7,876 nt of DNA. It comes from Deltaproteobacteria bacterium. GTDB taxonomy: Bacteria > JAEEML01. Of this stretch, positions 1-6,108 are shown piece after piece. Numbering within the stretch: the first letter of the stretch is position 1; each line of letters begins with the position of its first letter. The position numbers and the translations under genes are program-made. The stretch spans positions 1 through 7,876 of the forward strand of contig JAEEML010000141.1 in assembly GCA_016283195.1 (NCBI GenBank), given 5' to 3'. The notes under the pieces are model-generated. The model did not search any database. It was not told where the DNA came from and worked only from the letters and a program-made list of their open reading frames with translations.

Positions 1-713
1 CAATTAAAATGTGTGAGCTGCGCCACTTTGGGGATACCGGTACTGCCACCGGTCATTAAATAAACAGCCACATCGTTTTCCGGATCGATCTCCACCTCTG
101 GATAGGCTTTTTTGGTGCGCAAAAGATCGCGAAAGACATAGCTGCCGGGAGCCAGTTCGGCCGAGGGAATTTTCTTTAAAATCTTGCCGATAGTCCTCTT
201 ATAAGCAGGCAGAAAATCAGCAATATTTGTCCCTATTTTAATAATATTTTTAATATCATCGGCCACAGGAGCCAAAATTTTGTCGTAAAGGGCATCGAGA
301 TAAACAATAGCTTTTGCCGAAGTACTTCTGAGCTGGTGCAAAATTTCCAGCGGCTTATAAGTGGGATTGCAACCGGTGACAATCACACCGATTTTAACGG
401 CAGCATAATACGAAACTACATATTGCAGGCTATTGGGCAAAAGAAGAGCTAAAACATCACCTTTTTTGAGCCCCATATCGGAAAAAGCGGCAGCCAGACG
501 ATTGGCATATTCGTTTACTTCACCGTAAGTAAACCATTTATCCAAAAAAGAGACAGCCAGAGCTTTGGGATTTTTAGCTACCATATCCTCTAGCATCTCG
601 CCCAGAGATTTAACAGGAAAATCAATATTTTTAGGCACTTCTACCGGCCAGCCGGCCGATTCCTGAAGCCATGGGCGGTCTTCTGGTACTTTAAAACTTG
701 TATTAACTTTCAT
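1..713 (-). CDS. Long-chain acyl-CoA ligase (AMP-forming), FadD-like; 3' end outside window
   Basis: ANL-superfamily adenylating enzyme that would activate a fatty acid with ATP and join it to CoA through an acyl-adenylate. I translated 237 residues from the minus strand before the window ends. Visible family features are the N-terminal segment WFTYGEVNEYANRLAAAF, the stretch LLLPNSLQYVV followed by GCNPTYKPLEILHQL, and the AMP-binding P-loop MTGGSTGIPK at residues 220-229 followed by LTHFN. The FadD-type NPTYKP and HQL signatures favour a fatty-acid substrate, but the specificity regions are missing. ATG at 713 is chosen because TGGAGGAG lies 8-9 nt upstream (723-730). It is transcribed divergently from the DUF1015 gene. 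Related acetyl-CoA or aryl-CoA ligases are less likely. Family assignment is secure; exact substrate is not. Confidence 0.92.
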   Translation of the reverse strand, partial: MKVNTSFKVPEDRPWLQESAGWPVEVPKNIDFPVKSLGEMLEDMVAKNPKALAVSFLDKWFTYGEVNEYANRLAAAFSDMGLKKGDVLALLLPNSLQYVVSYYAAVKIGVIVTGCNPTYKPLEILHQLRSTSAKAIVYLDALYDKILAPVADDIKNIIKIGTNIADFLPAYKRTIGKILKKIPSAELAPGSYVFRDLLRTKKAYPEVEIDPENDVAVYLMTGGSTGIPKVAQLTHFN

Positions 714-731
714 GCTTACTTGCTCCTCCAC

Positions 732-754
732 TGAATCTTACGGGGGAAGATTCA
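732..754 (-). promoter_or_regulatory. Leader stem-loop or operator-like inverted repeat upstream of the acyl-CoA ligase
   Basis: A perfect 8-bp inverted repeat, TGAATCTT (732-739) and AAGATTCA (747-754), is separated by 7 nt. It lies between the predicted -10 box (766-771) and the Shine-Dalgarno (723-730) of the acyl-CoA ligase. In RNA it would form a hairpin about 5 nt from the predicted 5' end. As DNA it could equally be a binding site for a dimeric regulator just downstream of the start point. There is no U-tract on either strand, so it is not a terminator. Confidence 0.5.
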
Positions 755-765
755 AAAGCGCTGCC

Positions 766-794
766 AGCATAATTCAAATGTTACCGCTTGCCAA
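766..794 (-). promoter_or_regulatory. Predicted sigma70-type promoter of the acyl-CoA ligase gene
   Basis: Read on the minus strand, TTGGCA (794-789) and TATGCT (771-766) are separated by exactly 17 nt, giving a predicted start near 759 and a leader of about 46 nt. The -35 box overlaps that of the divergent promoter on the plus strand. The call rests on hexamer match and position only. Confidence 0.5.
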
Positions 795-815
795 GAGTTT
801 CTAATTTGCTATGAT
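788..815 (+). promoter_or_regulatory. Predicted sigma70-type promoter of the DUF1015-HEAT operon
   Basis: TTGCCA (788-793) and TATGAT (810-815) are separated by 16 nt, with a predicted start near 822, about 29 nt before the ATG. The -35 box shares 789-793 with the opposing promoter because TTGCCAA reads TTGGCAA on the other strand. Two polymerases could hardly occupy the site together. Confidence 0.55.
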
Positions 816-822
816 GCGCTCA

Positions 823-842
823 CCTTATTAACTACCATAAGG
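823..842 (+). promoter_or_regulatory. Leader stem-loop overlapping the ribosome binding site of the DUF1015 gene
   Basis: CCTTAT (823-828) and ATAAGG (837-842) are perfect reverse complements around an 8-nt loop. The 3' arm overlaps the first bases of the Shine-Dalgarno AAGGAGG (839-845), so the hairpin could modestly limit ribosome access. It begins about 1 nt after the predicted transcription start. A 6-bp A/U-rich stem is weak and could arise by chance. Confidence 0.35.
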
Positions 843-850
843 AGGATAAG

Positions 851-2083
851 ATGGTAGCAGTTTTTGGTTTTAAAGGTCATCGCCCGTCAAATGAACTAGT
901 CGCCAAGGTTTCCTGCCCGCCCTATGATGTTATTTCATCAAAAGAAGCGCGGGAGTATGCCGCCGGTAATCCCTATTCGTTTTTGCATGTTTCCAAGGCC
1001 GAGATAGACTTAGACCCGGCTACGCCGCAATATGATGAATCCATTTACCAAACTGCCGCCAAGAACATGAAAAAGATGCTGGACGATAAAATTTTTGTCC
1101 AGGACAAAGAGCGTTCTATTTATATTTACAAAGAAATCATGGGAGAGCAGGAGCAAGTGGGCCTCATGGTTTGCGCCTCTGTTGATGACTACGACAGCGG
1201 GCACATCAAAAAACATGAACTCACAAGAAAAGATAAAGAAGACGACCGCGCCAAACACATGGATATGATCTCCTGCCATGCCGGCCAGGTATTTTTAACT
1301 TATAGGGCCAAGCCGGAAATCGACGCCCTCGTTGCCGAAAAAATGGCGCGCCCGGCCGATACCGATATGGTGGCCGACGGCGTGCGCCACCTCATTTGGG
1401 CGATTACCGACCAAGCCTGGATTGATAAAATTATTGAGCTCTTTAAAGAGGTGCCCGATCTCTACATTGCCGACGGTCACCACCGCGCCGCTTCCTCCTC
1501 AAGAACGCGCAAAGTGCGCCGGGAGCGTAACCCGAATCACACCGGTAACGAAGAATATAACCGGGTGATGGCGGTGCTCTTCCCCAGCAATCAGCTAAAG
1601 ATTATGGCTTATAACCGCCTTATTTTAAACACTAACGGCCTTTCTGAAGCGGATATTTTAGCTAAACTTAGCGAAAAATTCACCATCAGCGAAACCACGG
1701 AAGAAGCCCCCAAAGCAGCCCATGAGCTGGATATTTACATGGGCGGCAAATGGTACAATTTAAAGGCTAAAGAGGGCATTTTTGATAAAAATGACCCCAT
1801 CGACCGCCTGGATGTACAAATTGTGCAAAAGAATATTCTGGATGCCATCTTTGATATTAAAGACCCGCGCACCGATAACCGCATTGAGTTTGTTGGCGGC
1901 ATTCGCGGCACAAAATACTTAAAAGATCAAGTAGATAGCGGCCACGCCAAGTTGGCTATTTCCATGTATCCCACTTCTATAGACGACCTGCTCTCGGTGG
2001 CCGACGCCGGGGCCATCATGCCGCCCAAATCCACCTGGTTTGAGCCGAAACTGCGCTCCGGCCTGGTTATTCACACTTTTTAA
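851..2083 (+). CDS. DUF1015 family protein (COG4198-type)
   Basis: Complete 410-residue cytosolic protein of the DUF1015 family, whose biochemical role I cannot assign firmly. Family hallmarks are visible: PPYDVISS at residues 23-30, GNPYSFLHV at 39-47, IKKHELTRKDKEDDR at 119-133, and IADGHHRAA around residues 206-214 with the DGHHR core at 208-212. There is no signal peptide or membrane segment. The ATG at 851 follows a strong AAGGAGG with 5-nt spacing. It is the first gene of a likely operon with the HEAT-like gene 33 nt downstream, and is divergent from the acyl-CoA ligase. From memory, DUF1015 genes often lie near serA/serC in other bacteria, and the DGHHR motif resembles ParB/Srx-fold free-serine kinases such as archaeal SerK. 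A small-molecule kinase role is therefore possible, but this is inference and no ser genes lie in this window. Confidence 0.9.
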   Translation: MVAVFGFKGHRPSNELVAKVSCPPYDVISSKEAREYAAGNPYSFLHVSKAEIDLDPATPQYDESIYQTAAKNMKKMLDDKIFVQDKERSIYIYKEIMGEQEQVGLMVCASVDDYDSGHIKKHELTRKDKEDDRAKHMDMISCHAGQVFLTYRAKPEIDALVAEKMARPADTDMVADGVRHLIWAITDQAWIDKIIELFKEVPDLYIADGHHRAASSSRTRKVRRERNPNHTGNEEYNRVMAVLFPSNQLKIMAYNRLILNTNGLSEADILAKLSEKFTISETTEEAPKAAHELDIYMGGKWYNLKAKEGIFDKNDPIDRLDVQIVQKNILDAIFDIKDPRTDNRIEFVGGIRGTKYLKDQVDSGHAKLAISMYPTSIDDLLSVADAGAIMPPKSTWFEPKLRSGLVIHTF

Positions 2084-2116
2084 CATAGTGTAATTATTTA
2101 TCATTTGGAGAAATCC

Positions 2117-3088
2117 ATGGCCTTTGACACTCACTCGCTTGTGCAAAGTCTTTTAAATAAAAATAAAGCTCCGGCCCCGGCGCCGGCTGCCCAGGAAGCG
2201 CCCAAGGCACCTGAGTCACCAATAACGCCGGCTCCGGTAGCAGAGCCAGCAATAGAAGCTGCTGAGCCGGCGGCCGGCGGCGCTGCTGCCGCTGAAGACC
2301 CAGCTGCCACTGAAGGCAGCGCCGCCGAGGCAGATTCAGCCACAGATGGCGAGGAATTGCCCCTTTTGCCACCCGAGCTCATGGAAAAAGTAGCTAAAGC
2401 CGGCGAGCTGATGGACGGCTCCTTCCTGCCGGCCCCCAAGGGCAACAAAGATGAGCTAAGCGAAGAGCAAAAGAGCGAAGTGGCCGATTTAATCCAGGCC
2501 TATTTTGCAGCCGACGACCCAGAACTGCGCGATAATATTATTATTTTGCTCTCTGCCAGCCCGGCGGAAGATGCCGAAGAGTTTTTCCTGACCGCCCTCG
2601 AAGAAGACCCTGACCCCTTTGTGCACAGTGCAGCGGCCGAAGCACTCTATCGCCGCGGCCGGCAGGAAGGAGCGGCGGCTCTCTATGAAGCTCTGGAGAA
2701 TCCGGAAGTTATCGAGCAGATGAACCATGCCATCACTGTTTTAGCCAAAAGCGAAGGCATGAAGCTGGCGCCCAAATTGATAAATATTTGGAATGATGCC
2801 GGCCACAGCAGCGAGGAGCACATTGAGGCACTTCTTGGCCTGGAACAAATCATGGGGCGCGGGCTGGAATCTATGCTCATCTCTTTTATCGAGGGCATTA
2901 AAGGCAGCGCCGATATGCCGGAAGATGAATTTTTAGAAGTGCTTAATGTGCTGGAGCGCCTGGACTCCGCCAAAGCTGCACCAACCTTGGAAAATCTCAA
3001 AAAGCGCCTCCTCGCCAGCGTAGCTGACAAAGACGACATTTTGCCACTAATTGAAGAAATAGATGGCACCATCGGGCTTCTAAGCTAA
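2117..3088 (+). CDS. Acidic Ala/Pro-rich linker plus HEAT-like repeat protein
   Basis: Not recognised as a named family. The 323-residue product has three parts. Residues 1-17 could form a short amphipathic helix (SLVQSLLNK). Residues 18-80 are a disordered-looking Ala/Pro/Glu tract. From about 81 to the end there are paired-helix segments typical of HEAT or armadillo-like repeats, for example DPELRDNIIILL, DPFVHSAAAEALYRRG and VIEQMNHAITVLAKS. The protein is strongly acidic, lacks cysteine, and has no signal peptide, so it is probably a cytosolic scaffold or adaptor. ATG at 2117 is preferred because GGAG at 2107-2110 sits 6 nt upstream; an in-frame TTG at 2105 overlaps that ribosome site and would add only four residues. 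Close spacing after the DUF1015 gene indicates co-transcription. The fold is inferred by eye. Confidence 0.8.
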   Translation: MAFDTHSLVQSLLNKNKAPAPAPAAQEAPKAPESPITPAPVAEPAIEAAEPAAGGAAAAEDPAATEGSAAEADSATDGEELPLLPPELMEKVAKAGELMDGSFLPAPKGNKDELSEEQKSEVADLIQAYFAADDPELRDNIIILLSASPAEDAEEFFLTALEEDPDPFVHSAAAEALYRRGRQEGAAALYEALENPEVIEQMNHAITVLAKSEGMKLAPKLINIWNDAGHSSEEHIEALLGLEQIMGRGLESMLISFIEGIKGSADMPEDEFLEVLNVLERLDSAKAAPTLENLKKRLLASVADKDDILPLIEEIDGTIGLLS

Positions 3089-3325
3089 ATCATCACCCAT
3101 AGCCACTTTGACCTCACTCCCCGGCTAAGCTGACCTCTCCCCCTAACTTGCTGAATTGTTTTGGAAATCGCCCCTCTGCCTGCGGCGCCCTCACCCCACA
3201 AGTCGTGGAAATTTGGCAGCGCACCCTCTCCATTTTTACAAATAGAGAGGGCTCATCTATTTGAATTTAGGCGAATTATTCAATAATATCATCTAATTGC
3301 AGGTGGTAAGGTCAGAGCGGGCGAC
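3089..3325. other. Convergent intergenic region without a gene
   Basis: The region separates the HEAT-like gene from the convergent cysNC. I see no convincing open reading frame or tRNA. The plus strand is unusually rich in C and CT runs across 3110-3230. It holds the hairpin element at 3188-3251. A second possible stem, GCGGG (3317-3321) with CCCGC (3336-3340), encloses the cysNC stop codon. Neither stem has a clear U-tract, so the terminators of both operons are not identified here. Confidence 0.5.
3188..3251 (-). repeat. Intergenic hairpin element resembling a dispersed GAGAGGGTG/GGTGAGGG repeat
   Basis: CCCTCTC (3224-3230) and GAGAGGG (3245-3251) form a perfect 7-bp stem, extended inward by four A/T pairs after one mismatch. 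Read on the minus strand, the second arm continues as AGAGGGTGCGC and then reaches GGTGAGGG (complement of 3188-3195). This layout, an AGAGGG hairpin followed by a GC-rich spacer and GGTGAGGG, resembles dispersed intergenic repeats I know from several proteobacterial genomes. Only one copy is in the window, so repeat status is inferred. It may also help end transcription between the convergent genes. Confidence 0.4.
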
Positions 3326-5179
3326 CTAGTGAGACCCCGCTAAATAATCTAAAATCTCTTCCACCAGCTCTTTGGGGCTTTTGCCCAGTGTATCAAGCAC
3401 TAATTCCGGGGCGAGCGGCTCCTCATACGGCGCAGAAACGCCTGTAAATTCAGCAATTTCTCCGGAAATGCCCTTTTTATAAAGCCCTTTGGGGTCGCGC
3501 TTTTGACATTCATGGAGCGGCGTATTCACATAAGCTTCGATAAAGCGCTCCGGCCCAATTATGCGCCTAGCCAGCTCGCGCCCGGCTCTCATGGGCGAAA
3601 TAAGGGCACAAATAGCCAGCACTCCAGCCGAATTGAGTAGGCGCGCCACCTCAGCCACGCGGCGGATATTCTCCAGCCGATCCGCCTCGCTAAAGCCAAG
3701 ACCTGCCGAAATGCCCTTTCTTATTACATCGCCGTCCAGCACTGTGGCGGCCAGCTGATATTCACTTAAAATTTCCATAAGAGCCGCCGCTATAGTGGAT
3801 TTTCCCGCCCCGCTCAGGCCGGTGAGCCAAATAGTTTTAGCCTTTTGGAGCGTTTTAGCACCGGTGGCAAAGCGGCGCTCGCCACTTTCTGCCGGCGCTG
3901 CGGCTAATTTTTCAGCCCCATCTTCGGCCATTCCCGCTGTATTACGAGCCAAAACCATACAAGCGGCCACTGTGGCATTAGTATCTGGATCAATCAGAAT
4001 AAGGTGGCCGGTGACTCTATTTTGTTCATAAGAATCCACAGGCAGCGGCTTATAGAGAGTAAGGCCGAGGCGCCCAATATCATTTAAATTTAAAGCTGAA
4101 GTCGCCCGGCGATGCAGCGTATCAGGGTCAATATTATAATATATTTTATCTACTCGGCCACGCACCTCGGCACTCAAATGGCGCACATAGTAGCTCTTGG
4201 TAAGTTCCAGCGGCTTTTCGCCAAGCCAAACCACCATAAGATCAAGTTTTTCTAATAATTGCGGCTGATTATCCGGGCGCACCAGCATAGCACCGCGCCC
4301 CACATCGAGCTCATCATTAAGCTCAATAGCCACATTTTGCGGAGCAAAAGCATAAGCTGGCCGTTCATTATAAGTAGTTATAGATTTTATACTGCTCTTT
4401 TGCTTTGAAGGCAGAGCCAGTACCTCATCACCAACACGCAAAACGCCGGAAAGCACCCGCCCGGCATAACCGCGAAAATCGGGAGCACAGCGCAAAGTGA
4501 GCTCAATATCAAAACGCATATCGCGCAGATTTCTATCGGCCTCAATATAAACATTTTCTAAATAATTTAGGACAGATTGCCCGCGATACCAAGGCATATT
4601 GTCACTTTTAACCGCCACATTATCACCCTTTAGGGCACTAATGGGGATAAAAGTCACATCAGCAAAATTAAGGCGCAGAGCAAAATTATTAAACTCTTCT
4701 TTCAGCTCGTTAAAGCGCTCCTCGCTGTAATTCACCAAATCCATTTTGTTGATGGCCAAAAGCAAATGGCGAATTTCCAGAAGAGAAGCAATAAAAGCAT
4801 GGCGCCTGGTTTGGGTGGTAAGGCCGTTTTGGGCATCCAGCAACAAAAGAGCCACCTGCGCGGTGCTGGCTCCCGTCACCATATTACGCGTGTATTCCAC
4901 ATGGCCCGGCGCATCGGCTATAATAAAGCGCCGTTTTTTAGTCATAAAATGACGATAGGCCACATCAATGGTAATGCCCTGCTCGCGCTCGGCTTTAAGG
5001 CCATCGGTGACCATAGCCAGGTCGATACCTTCCTTGTTAAGAGCGCCCTTTTTACTGAGAGCCTCCAACTGATCAAGATAAATCGAGCCGGTATCATACA
5101 AAAGCCGACCAATAAGTGTAGATTTGCCGTCATCAACACTGCCGGTAGTTACGAGGCGCAGTAAATCCATCTTACTCAC
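3326..5179 (-). CDS. cysNC: Bifunctional sulfate adenylyltransferase subunit 1 / adenylylsulfate kinase (CysNC)
   Basis: Complete 617-residue fusion for sulfate activation: the GTPase half couples GTP hydrolysis to ATP + sulfate giving APS, and the kinase half phosphorylates APS to PAPS. GTPase motifs are G1 GSVDDGKST (13-21), G3 DAPGH (89-93), G4 NKMD (144-147) and G5 SAL (181-183), followed by EF-Tu-like beta domains to about residue 410 (FRGYAGRV, NRVTGHLILID). A linker rich in Ala, Glu and Lys leads to the APS kinase: P-loop GLSGAGKST (454-462), LDGD (481-484), GFSEADRLENIRR (495-507), ISP with the phospho-acceptor-type Ser528, and DPKGLYKKG. GTG at 5179 is chosen because GCGGAGG (5189-5195) lies 9 nt upstream; the ATG at 5170 would be 18 nt away. 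CysN normally needs CysD, usually encoded just upstream; here a lipoprotein gene occupies that place. Confidence 0.97.
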   Translation of the reverse strand: MSKMDLLRLVTTGSVDDGKSTLIGRLLYDTGSIYLDQLEALSKKGALNKEGIDLAMVTDGLKAEREQGITIDVAYRHFMTKKRRFIIADAPGHVEYTRNMVTGASTAQVALLLLDAQNGLTTQTRRHAFIASLLEIRHLLLAINKMDLVNYSEERFNELKEEFNNFALRLNFADVTFIPISALKGDNVAVKSDNMPWYRGQSVLNYLENVYIEADRNLRDMRFDIELTLRCAPDFRGYAGRVLSGVLRVGDEVLALPSKQKSSIKSITTYNERPAYAFAPQNVAIELNDELDVGRGAMLVRPDNQPQLLEKLDLMVVWLGEKPLELTKSYYVRHLSAEVRGRVDKIYYNIDPDTLHRRATSALNLNDIGRLGLTLYKPLPVDSYEQNRVTGHLILIDPDTNATVAACMVLARNTAGMAEDGAEKLAAAPAESGERRFATGAKTLQKAKTIWLTGLSGAGKSTIAAALMEILSEYQLAATVLDGDVIRKGISAGLGFSEADRLENIRRVAEVARLLNSAGVLAICALISPMRAGRELARRIIGPERFIEAYVNTPLHECQKRDPKGLYKKGISGEIAEFTGVSAPYEEPLAPELVLDTLGKSPKELVEEILDYLAGSH

Positions 5180-5255
5180 TAGCCGCAGCCTCCGCTTTTT
5201 TTATTAGAAAGGTATTTATTTAGTCTTGACGGTTAAATCCGCAGGAAAAAAGGGG

Positions 5256-6029
5256 TTATTCGCAATCTTCAGAGAAGCAAGCGCAGTACTGATCTTCGTC
5301 ATCATCCGTCCAATCGCTATCTTCGCTATCTGCTTTTTCCCAAATAGCGAAGCAATCCACATAAGTAGCATAAGTAGTGGAAATATTAAGGCTATCAATG
5401 GAAATTGGCGCATTGGCTGAGGTATATTCGCAAGTTTCTTCATCGCATTCATAGCCTTTAAAAGTAACATTTTTAAGCTCAGCAGCAAAATTCTTGTTTT
5501 GGGCTTTGCTGATAGAAATCTTGCCGCCGTTGCTCAAATACTGCTCACCCTTGTTCTTGCTTTGAAATTTGTCGTAAAGCACATAATCATCGTCATTGGC
5601 ATCATTGAGGAAGGTTACATCGCCGCTAAGATTCGGTTCGCAAACATAAATACTCAACATACTATATGGATAGCTCTCAACTTCGCCGTTTTTTACACCT
5701 ACATCAAGATATAGGGCATCAAGACAGTATTCATCAGGAGCTTCGGCACCAACATAAGCCAAAATATAAGCATCGGAATATTTTATTTTAAAAACATCAT
5801 TGCTGGTAGATGGTGTGGCATCAGTATTCTGCGACTGATTGCCATTATCATCGTCACCGGTATTGGTGTTAGTATTGGTATTGGTATTAGTGCCGGTATT
5901 GGTATTAGTGCCGGAACTGGGTTTGCTTTTTCCGCTGGTGCCGTTATTATCACCATCAACAGTACAAGCCGCTAGGGAGAAGCATAGTGAGATGGTAGCT
6001 AACATTCCATATTTACAGAGTTTTTTCAT
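5256..6029 (-). CDS. Cys-rich lipoprotein with Thr-Asn repeat linker
   Basis: A 257-residue secreted lipoprotein with no function I recognise. The signal peptide has Lys2-Lys3, a hydrophobic core and lipobox LAAC with acylated Cys22; Thr follows, so there is no Asp at +2 to suggest inner-membrane retention under the E. coli rule. Residues 40-57 are a Thr-Asn/Gly tract followed by an acidic Asp/Asn stretch, forming a flexible surface linker. The mature domain has eight further cysteines, including YECDEETCEY and a C-terminal CAC plus final C256, suggesting disulfides. An acidic segment precedes the C terminus. ATG at 6029 is chosen because GAGGAG (6038-6043) is 8 nt upstream. It is 76 nt upstream of cysNC on the same strand and downstream of a second, apparently related lipoprotein gene, with a likely promoter of its own. 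Confidence 0.85.
   Translation of the reverse strand: MKKLCKYGMLATISLCFSLAACTVDGDNNGTSGKSKPSSGTNTNTGTNTNTNTNTNTGDDDNGNQSQNTDATPSTSNDVFKIKYSDAYILAYVGAEAPDEYCLDALYLDVGVKNGEVESYPYSMLSIYVCEPNLSGDVTFLNDANDDDYVLYDKFQSKNKGEQYLSNGGKISISKAQNKNFAAELKNVTFKGYECDEETCEYTSANAPISIDSLNISTTYATYVDCFAIWEKADSEDSDWTDDDEDQYCACFSEDCE
5859..5912 (-). repeat. Thr-Asn hexanucleotide tandem repeat within the lipoprotein gene
   Basis: On the minus strand, an 18-nt unit encoding GTNTNT is present twice with identical bases (5895-5912 and 5877-5894), followed by a diverged third 18-nt unit encoding NTNTNT (5859-5876). The underlying period is 6 nt (AAT ACC-like). Gain or loss of a unit would keep the reading frame and change only the length of the linker after the lipidated cysteine. 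Confidence 0.85.
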
Positions 6030-6048
6030 GGCATTTTCTCCTCTTTCT

Positions 6049-6073
6049 GTTGGCACAGTGCCAACTTTTTTTT
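6049..6073 (+). terminator. Perfect palindrome plus T8: terminator-shaped on plus, leader stem-loop on minus
   Basis: GTTGGCAC (6049-6056) and GTGCCAAC (6058-6065) form an 8-bp perfect palindrome around one base, followed on the plus strand by eight T (6066-6073). On the plus strand this is a textbook intrinsic-terminator shape, yet no plus-strand gene lies upstream, so it could only stop antisense transcripts. On the minus strand it begins at the predicted start point of the Cys-rich lipoprotein gene and ends 6 nt before its Shine-Dalgarno, so it may be a leader hairpin or a repressor operator. Which role is real cannot be decided from sequence. Confidence 0.45.
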
Positions 6074-6100
6074 AATACTACACCTGCAAGCTAATAACAA
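6072..6100 (-). promoter_or_regulatory. Predicted promoter of the Cys-rich lipoprotein gene
   Basis: On the minus strand TTGTTA (6100-6095) and TATTAA (6077-6072) are separated by 17 nt, placing the start near 6065 at the first base of the palindrome. This would let the gene be transcribed independently of the lipoprotein gene upstream, which ends at 6109. Confidence 0.4.
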
Positions 6101-6108
6101 CAGGCAAA

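Noticed and set aside
2105-2116. TTG start for the HEAT-like gene
   Set aside because: The TTG overlaps the GGAG that serves the ATG at 2117 and would have no Shine-Dalgarno of its own.
2131-2448. Minus-strand Ala/Ser/Gly-rich frame of 105 codons
   Set aside because: It is the antisense image of the Ala/Pro/Glu linker repeat; low complexity on both strands keeps the frame open.
3317-3340. GCGGG/CCCGC stem around the cysNC stop as a terminator
   Set aside because: The loop is long, there is no U-tract after it, and the stop codon lies inside the loop.
4766-5164. A 132-codon plus-strand frame opposite the cysNC GTPase domain
   Set aside because: It is antisense to strongly conserved GTPase motifs, has no ribosome site or recognisable domain, and its composition follows from the opposing gene.
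5180-5255. Dedicated promoter for cysNC
   Set aside because: Only a poor TCAAGA-17-TAATAA-like match is present. Read-through from the lipoprotein gene is as likely, so no promoter is called.
6049-6070. Sigma54-type promoter suggested by TGGCAC
   Set aside because: The required TTGC element five bases after TGGCAC is missing on both strands.
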